This document shows, one piece after another, positions 6,105 through 8,575 of a stretch of 8,575 bases of DNA; position 1 is the first letter of the stretch; each line of letters opens with the position of its first letter. This stretch comes from a bacterium (GTDB lineage: Bacteria > UBP15 > UBA6099): the NCBI GenBank assembly GCA_029573925.1, contig JAKQBV010000426.1, positions 1 to 8,575 of the forward strand, read 5' to 3'. The position numbers and the translations under genes were made by a program. Below the pieces are notes generated by a model. The model had not been told where the DNA came from. It did not search any database and saw only the letters and a list, made by a program, of their open reading frames with translations.

Positions 6105-6779
6105 TTATAAGGAATGAGCGGAGGCGGAGCCGAGGTTGATGGAGACGGCGGAGTCGGCGAGTCGGCGGGCTTGCTCGACGTTGTGAGTCGAGAAAACGAT
6201 GGTCGTCCCCTGAGATTTCGAGGCGTCTAGGATGAGGGCTTCAATCATTTCCGTGTTTGCGGCATCCACATTGCCTGTCGGCTCGTCGAGAAGAAGCGCT
6301 TCTGGTTTGATGATAAGGGCTCGGGTTAGAGCTGTAAGCTGGGCCTCTCCGCCGGACAGGGAGCGGGCGTTGCGCCGGGCCAGTTTCGAAAGTCCGGCGC
6401 GTTCGAGCAGCGCGTCTGCGCTTTCAAGCGCCTCGCGCGCCGGAACGCCTCTCGCCCTCAGCCCGTAGGCCACATTCGCTCTGGCCGAGCAGTTGAACAG
6501 AAATGGCGTCTGGGAGATGTATGTCATCCGTCTGCGGGCCGCGCTCACCGCCGACGGAGAGTCCATAGGAGCGTCGTCGAAGAAGACGCGGCCCCGGAGG
6601 GGTTTGACAAACCCGTTGAGAGCTCGAAGCAGAGTCGTTTTGCCCGCGCCGTTCGCGCCGAGCAGGGCGACCCGGCCCCCTTTGGGGATATCGAGCGAAT
6701 CTATCTCTACGACCGGGCGGCCGTCATACCCGGCGGCGAAGTTTTCGAGTCGGAAAGCGGGGCGGGTTTGAGCCATCAT
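6105..6779 (-). CDS. tupC: Tungstate-type ABC importer, ATP-binding subunit
   Basis: This 224-residue ATPase powers the importer from the cytoplasmic side. All ABC motifs are visible: Walker A GANGAGKT (41-48), Q-loop Q90, signature LSGGE (141-145), Walker B ALLLDEP (161-167), and H-loop H199 in FSTHN. It lacks the extra C-terminal domain of ModC/WtpC-like ATPases, and this short form is usual for TupC. The first ATG overlaps the tupB stop as ATGA, which points to translational coupling. A second ATG follows at once (6776) and has the better spacing from GGAGG (7 nt instead of 4), so the true start may be one codon later. The substrate call depends on the neighbouring TupA. Confidence 0.88.
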   Translation of the reverse strand: MMAQTRPAFRLENFAAGYDGRPVVEIDSLDIPKGGRVALLGANGAGKTTLLRALNGFVKPLRGRVFFDDAPMDSPSAVSAARRRMTYISQTPFLFNCSARANVAYGLRARGVPAREALESADALLERAGLSKLARRNARSLSGGEAQLTALTRALIIKPEALLLDEPTGNVDAANTEMIEALILDASKSQGTTIVFSTHNVEQARRLADSAVSINLGSASAHSL

Positions 6780-7477
6780 GTCGCCTCCCCCGCGCGCGAC
6801 TGCAGAGCTCGAATCGCTATATTCGCCGCGAGGGCGACCGCCATCAGCACTATGCCAAGCGCCAGAGCGACGGCGAACTCGCCCTTGCTTGTTTCGAGGG
6901 CTATCGCAGTGGTCATGGTGCGGGTGGCTCCGCGGATGTTGCCGCCGAGCATCATCGCCACGCCAACCTCGCCGACAGCGCGCCCGAAAGCGGCGGCTAC
7001 GGCGGTCATGAAGGCGAACCTGCCTTCAAGGACGACGGTGGCGGCGGCGCGCGCGCGCGTCGCGCCCAGAGTAAGAGCCGTCTCCGCCGCGCGTCGGCCC
7101 ATGCTTCGCGCCGCAGACATCGACAGCGTGACCGTCAGAGGAAGCACGAGGACGAACTGTCCCAATATCATTGCCGAGGGGGTGTACAGCAGCTCGTAAA
7201 CGCCCATTGGCCCGTTGCGCGTCAGCAATGCATAGCCTAGCAGCCCGACAACCACCGTGGGCATCGCCATCAGAGTGTTCAGGAGGGTTGTCGCGGCCCC
7301 GCGGCCGGGGAATTTGTATGAGGCCACCGCAAGCCCGGCGGGGATCCCGACGACCGCCGCCATCGCTGTCGCCGCGAAAGATGTGTACAGCGACGTCCAC
7401 ACCGCCGACATCACTTCGGGGTCCGCCGACGCTATAAGATTGACCGCCTCGGAAAGCGAGGCGCCCATGTATCCCAT
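6776..7477 (-). CDS. tupB: Tungstate-type ABC importer, permease subunit
   Basis: The 233-residue membrane protein has about five hydrophobic segments (near 24-52, 66-84, 101-124, 155-177 and 201-224), as in ModB/CysT/TupB-type permeases. The cytoplasmic EAA-like loop that contacts the ATPase is at about 130-149 (A-A-E-T-A-L-T-L-G-A-T) and continues into FGRAVGEVG (164-172). It forms the oxyanion channel. Its start overlaps the tupA stop by one base (TGATG), and its stop overlaps tupC, so all three are one transcript. GGAG lies 11 nt upstream of the first ATG, rather far, and a second in-frame Met is at residue 4. The EAA-loop coding region contains a 14-bp run of alternating purines and pyrimidines (7047-7060). 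Confidence 0.88.
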   Translation of the reverse strand: MGYMGASLSEAVNLIASADPEVMSAVWTSLYTSFAATAMAAVVGIPAGLAVASYKFPGRGAATTLLNTLMAMPTVVVGLLGYALLTRNGPMGVYELLYTPSAMILGQFVLVLPLTVTLSMSAARSMGRRAAETALTLGATRARAAATVVLEGRFAFMTAVAAAFGRAVGEVGVAMMLGGNIRGATRTMTTAIALETSKGEFAVALALGIVLMAVALAANIAIRALQSRAGEAT

Positions 7478-8343
7478 CAGTCGCTTTTCTCCACTTCGCC
7501 GGGGAAAAACATGCTCTCTCCGCCCGCCTTGAAATTCGCTATCGCCGCTTTGCCCTCTTCTCCGGACATCCAGCGGATAAGCTCCATCGACAGATTATAA
7601 TTCACGCCGGGATATTTTTCTGGGTTCACCGCTATAAGGCTGTACGGGTTGAGAAGCGTTTCGTCGGACTCCATCACGGGAACCAGCGAAATTTTCTCTT
7701 TATACGCCAGATACGTTCCTCGGTCGGTCAGTATGTAAGCGCGCTTTTCATCAGCTATCTGAAGCGAAGGCCCCATGCCTTGTCCGGTCTCCATCAGCCA
7801 CGCCGCCTTGGGAACCGAGCCTGCGGCCTCCGCCCATATTTCCTTTTCTTTCTGATGGGTTCCCGATTCGTCGCCCCGGCTGACCAGCGAGGCTTGCGCG
7901 GCGGCTATCCTGCGGTACGCTTCCGAAGCCGTCCCCGCGCCTCTGACCTCCGCAGGGTCTTCATCCGGCCCCAGCAATATGAAATAATTATACATTATCG
8001 GAGTCCTGTTCACTCCGAAGCCGGACGCCGTGAAGGCCTCCTCCAACTCAGGCGCGTGCGCGAACACTATGTCAACGTCCCCGTTCTCCCCAAGCTTTAT
8101 CGCTTTGCCGGAGCCAGTGGCTATCACCGCCACCTTCGCGTTGTGTGCCTTCTCAAACGCAGGAAGAATCGCGCCTAAAAGCCCGGAATTGTCGGTGCTC
8201 GTGGTGGTCGCCATCTTCAGAACCGCCGGAGCCTCCCTCTTGGCTTCCTGACGCGAACAGCCCGGCAGCATTGCCGCGCAAACAACCACGGCCAGCGCCG
8301 CGAACGCCTTGACCGACCGCAACTTCAAAACAAAATTTCTCAT
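7477..8343 (-). CDS. tupA: Tungstate-binding lipoprotein of ABC importer
   Basis: The 288-residue protein captures the oxyanion outside the cytoplasmic membrane and hands it to TupB. A signal peptide ends in the lipobox LPGC (26-29), so the mature protein should be lipid-anchored at Cys29. TupA-type motifs follow: ATTTSTDNSGLL (45-56), GSGKAIKLGENGDVDI (77-92), SRGDESGTH (155-163) and AYILTDRGTY (202-211). The TTTS and S-R-G-D-x-S-G-T-H segments provide anion-binding residues in this family. Molybdate-binding ModA and archaeal-type WtpA differ in these motifs, which favours tungstate, although some TupA relatives also bind molybdate. It is the first gene of tupA-tupB-tupC. The ribosome binding site is only a G run (GGGGGG, 7 nt upstream), while the promoter is strong. 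No tungsten enzyme is encoded in the window. Confidence 0.88.
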   Translation of the reverse strand: MRNFVLKLRSVKAFAALAVVVCAAMLPGCSRQEAKREAPAVLKMATTTSTDNSGLLGAILPAFEKAHNAKVAVIATGSGKAIKLGENGDVDIVFAHAPELEEAFTASGFGVNRTPIMYNYFILLGPDEDPAEVRGAGTASEAYRRIAAAQASLVSRGDESGTHQKEKEIWAEAAGSVPKAAWLMETGQGMGPSLQIADEKRAYILTDRGTYLAYKEKISLVPVMESDETLLNPYSLIAVNPEKYPGVNYNLSMELIRWMSGEEGKAAIANFKAGGESMFFPGEVEKSD

Positions 8344-8396
8344 GGTTCAACCCCCCGGAAAACACGTTGTGTCGCAAAGAACATAACAACGCGAAA

Positions 8397-8426
8397 ATTA
8401 TATCCGCCCGCAATCACGCCGGTCAA
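8397..8426 (-). promoter_or_regulatory. Strong sigma70-like promoter of the tup operon
   Basis: On the minus strand TTGACC (8426-8421; five of six consensus bases) is followed after 18 bp by a perfect TATAAT (8402-8397). Transcription would start near 8390, giving a leader of about 45 nt before tupA. In that leader GTTGT and ACAAC (8390-8386 and 8370-8366) could form a weak hairpin. No molybdenum-cofactor-type riboswitch fits in so short a leader. Confidence 0.7.
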
Positions 8427-8447
8427 CACGCCGCGCCAACCCATATT

Positions 8448-8461
8448 GGTGAAATATCACC
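8448..8461. repeat. Palindrome GGTGA-AATA-TCACC upstream of the tup promoter
   Basis: Five-base arms (8448-8452 and 8457-8461) flank a 4-nt centre, ending 21 bp upstream of the -35 box. The place and symmetry suit a regulator site, perhaps for oxyanion control of the operon, but it does not match the ModE consensus I know. The role is inference. Confidence 0.3.
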
Positions 8462-8479
8462 TATGATAAAGGCTGTCAA
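8451..8479 (-). promoter_or_regulatory. Possible second, upstream promoter toward tupA
   Basis: A perfect TTGACA (8479-8474, minus strand) is followed after 17 bp by TATTTC (8456-8451), which matches the -10 consensus only in TAT. The -10 overlaps the palindrome at 8448-8461. It may be chance. Confidence 0.2.
8459..8477 (-). repeat. Right copy of the motif shared with 113-130
   Basis: GACAGCCTTTATCATAGGT on the minus strand matches the plus-strand motif at 113-130 with one substitution and one gap. It lies between the tup promoter and the end of the next gene and overlaps the possible upstream promoter. It could be an unoccupied insertion target or an old insertion-sequence end. Confidence 0.3.
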
Positions 8480-8490
8480 CCCACCGTAAC

Positions 8491-8514
8491 CCAACCCTCA
8501 TCGAAAAGGGGTGG
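8491..8514. repeat. Imperfect hairpin after the partial right-hand gene
   Basis: CCAACCCT (8491-8498) pairs with AGGGGTGG (8507-8514) with one mismatch and an 8-nt loop. It lies 16 nt past the stop codon of the partial minus-strand gene. There is no T run after it on either strand, so it is not a standard terminator. Confidence 0.3.
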
Positions 8515-8529
8515 AGGGGCGGGTAGGTT

Positions 8530-8575
8530 TTAGAATACGATCTCGCAGTTTTCGGCCTTGAGAGACCTGACGGGC
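8530..8575 (-). CDS. C-terminal end of an unidentified gene, cut by the window edge
   Basis: Read on the minus strand, the last bases encode PVRSLKAENCEIVF and then a TAA stop (8532-8530). The codons look like those of the neighbouring genes and the peptide is a plausible protein end, followed by a hairpin. Fourteen residues are too few to name a family. It would lie upstream of tupA on the same strand, 186 nt from it, with the tup promoter between. The frame could be chance. Confidence 0.35.
   Translation of the reverse strand, partial: PVRSLKAENCEIVF

Noticed and set aside
8344..8396. Possible riboswitch in the tupA leader
   Set aside because: The leader is only about 45 nt with one weak 5-bp stem, too short for a molybdenum- or tungsten-cofactor aptamer.
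1..8575. CRISPR array, rRNA or tRNA genes, phage genes, toxin-antitoxin pair
   Set aside because: No regularly spaced direct repeats, structural RNA genes, phage genes or small paired genes were found. Except for the IS110-type fragment, the coding space is taken up by recognisable housekeeping and transport genes.

Overview
The window comes from a bacterial chromosome of fairly high GC content, roughly 60% by eye. It carries ordinary housekeeping and transport genes, with a piece of a mobile element at the left edge. The lipoprotein signal on the transporter binding protein, a quinone-linked GlpD, a NorM-type MATE pump and sigma70-like promoters fit a bacterium, probably Gram-negative-like. 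I cannot name the phylum from sequence alone. Frequent ATA isoleucine codons in a GC-rich background suggest a lineage away from the common model Proteobacteria, but this is weak inference.

Layout. Bases 1-58 (minus strand) hold the first 19 codons of an IS110-family transposase that runs off the left edge. Its ribosome binding site lies in one arm of a perfect 11-bp inverted repeat, and two smaller hairpin-forming repeats sit beside it. Bases 59-316 are noncoding: part is the insertion-sequence end and part the glpD leader, and the boundary cannot be fixed here. Three plus-strand genes follow: glpD (317-1954), a secreted PHP/CehA-like metallohydrolase (2069-3157), and a GT4-type glycosyltransferase (3192-4415) only 34 nt further on. 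A minus-strand MATE efflux gene (4502-5923) converges on the glycosyltransferase. Further right is a compact minus-strand operon, tupA-tupB-tupC (8343 down to 6105), whose genes overlap by 1 and 4 nt. It encodes a tungstate-type ABC importer and is headed by the best promoter in the window (TTGACC-18-TATAAT). The last 46 bases appear to hold the C-terminal end of another minus-strand gene.

How the genes work together. TupA captures the oxyanion outside the membrane, TupB is the channel and TupC the ATPase. This implies a tungsten- or molybdenum-cofactor enzyme elsewhere in the genome, since none is in the window. GlpD feeds glycerol-3-phosphate electrons to quinone. The secreted PHP protein and the glycosyltransferase are probably co-transcribed, but the substrate of neither can be read from sequence.

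The most interesting part is the left edge: an IS110-type transposase start with an apparent RBS-sequestering structure, next to noncoding DNA where elements of this family may encode a bridge RNA. A related 18-19 nt motif occurs at both ends of the window. I did not find convincing evidence of a wholly new biological system.
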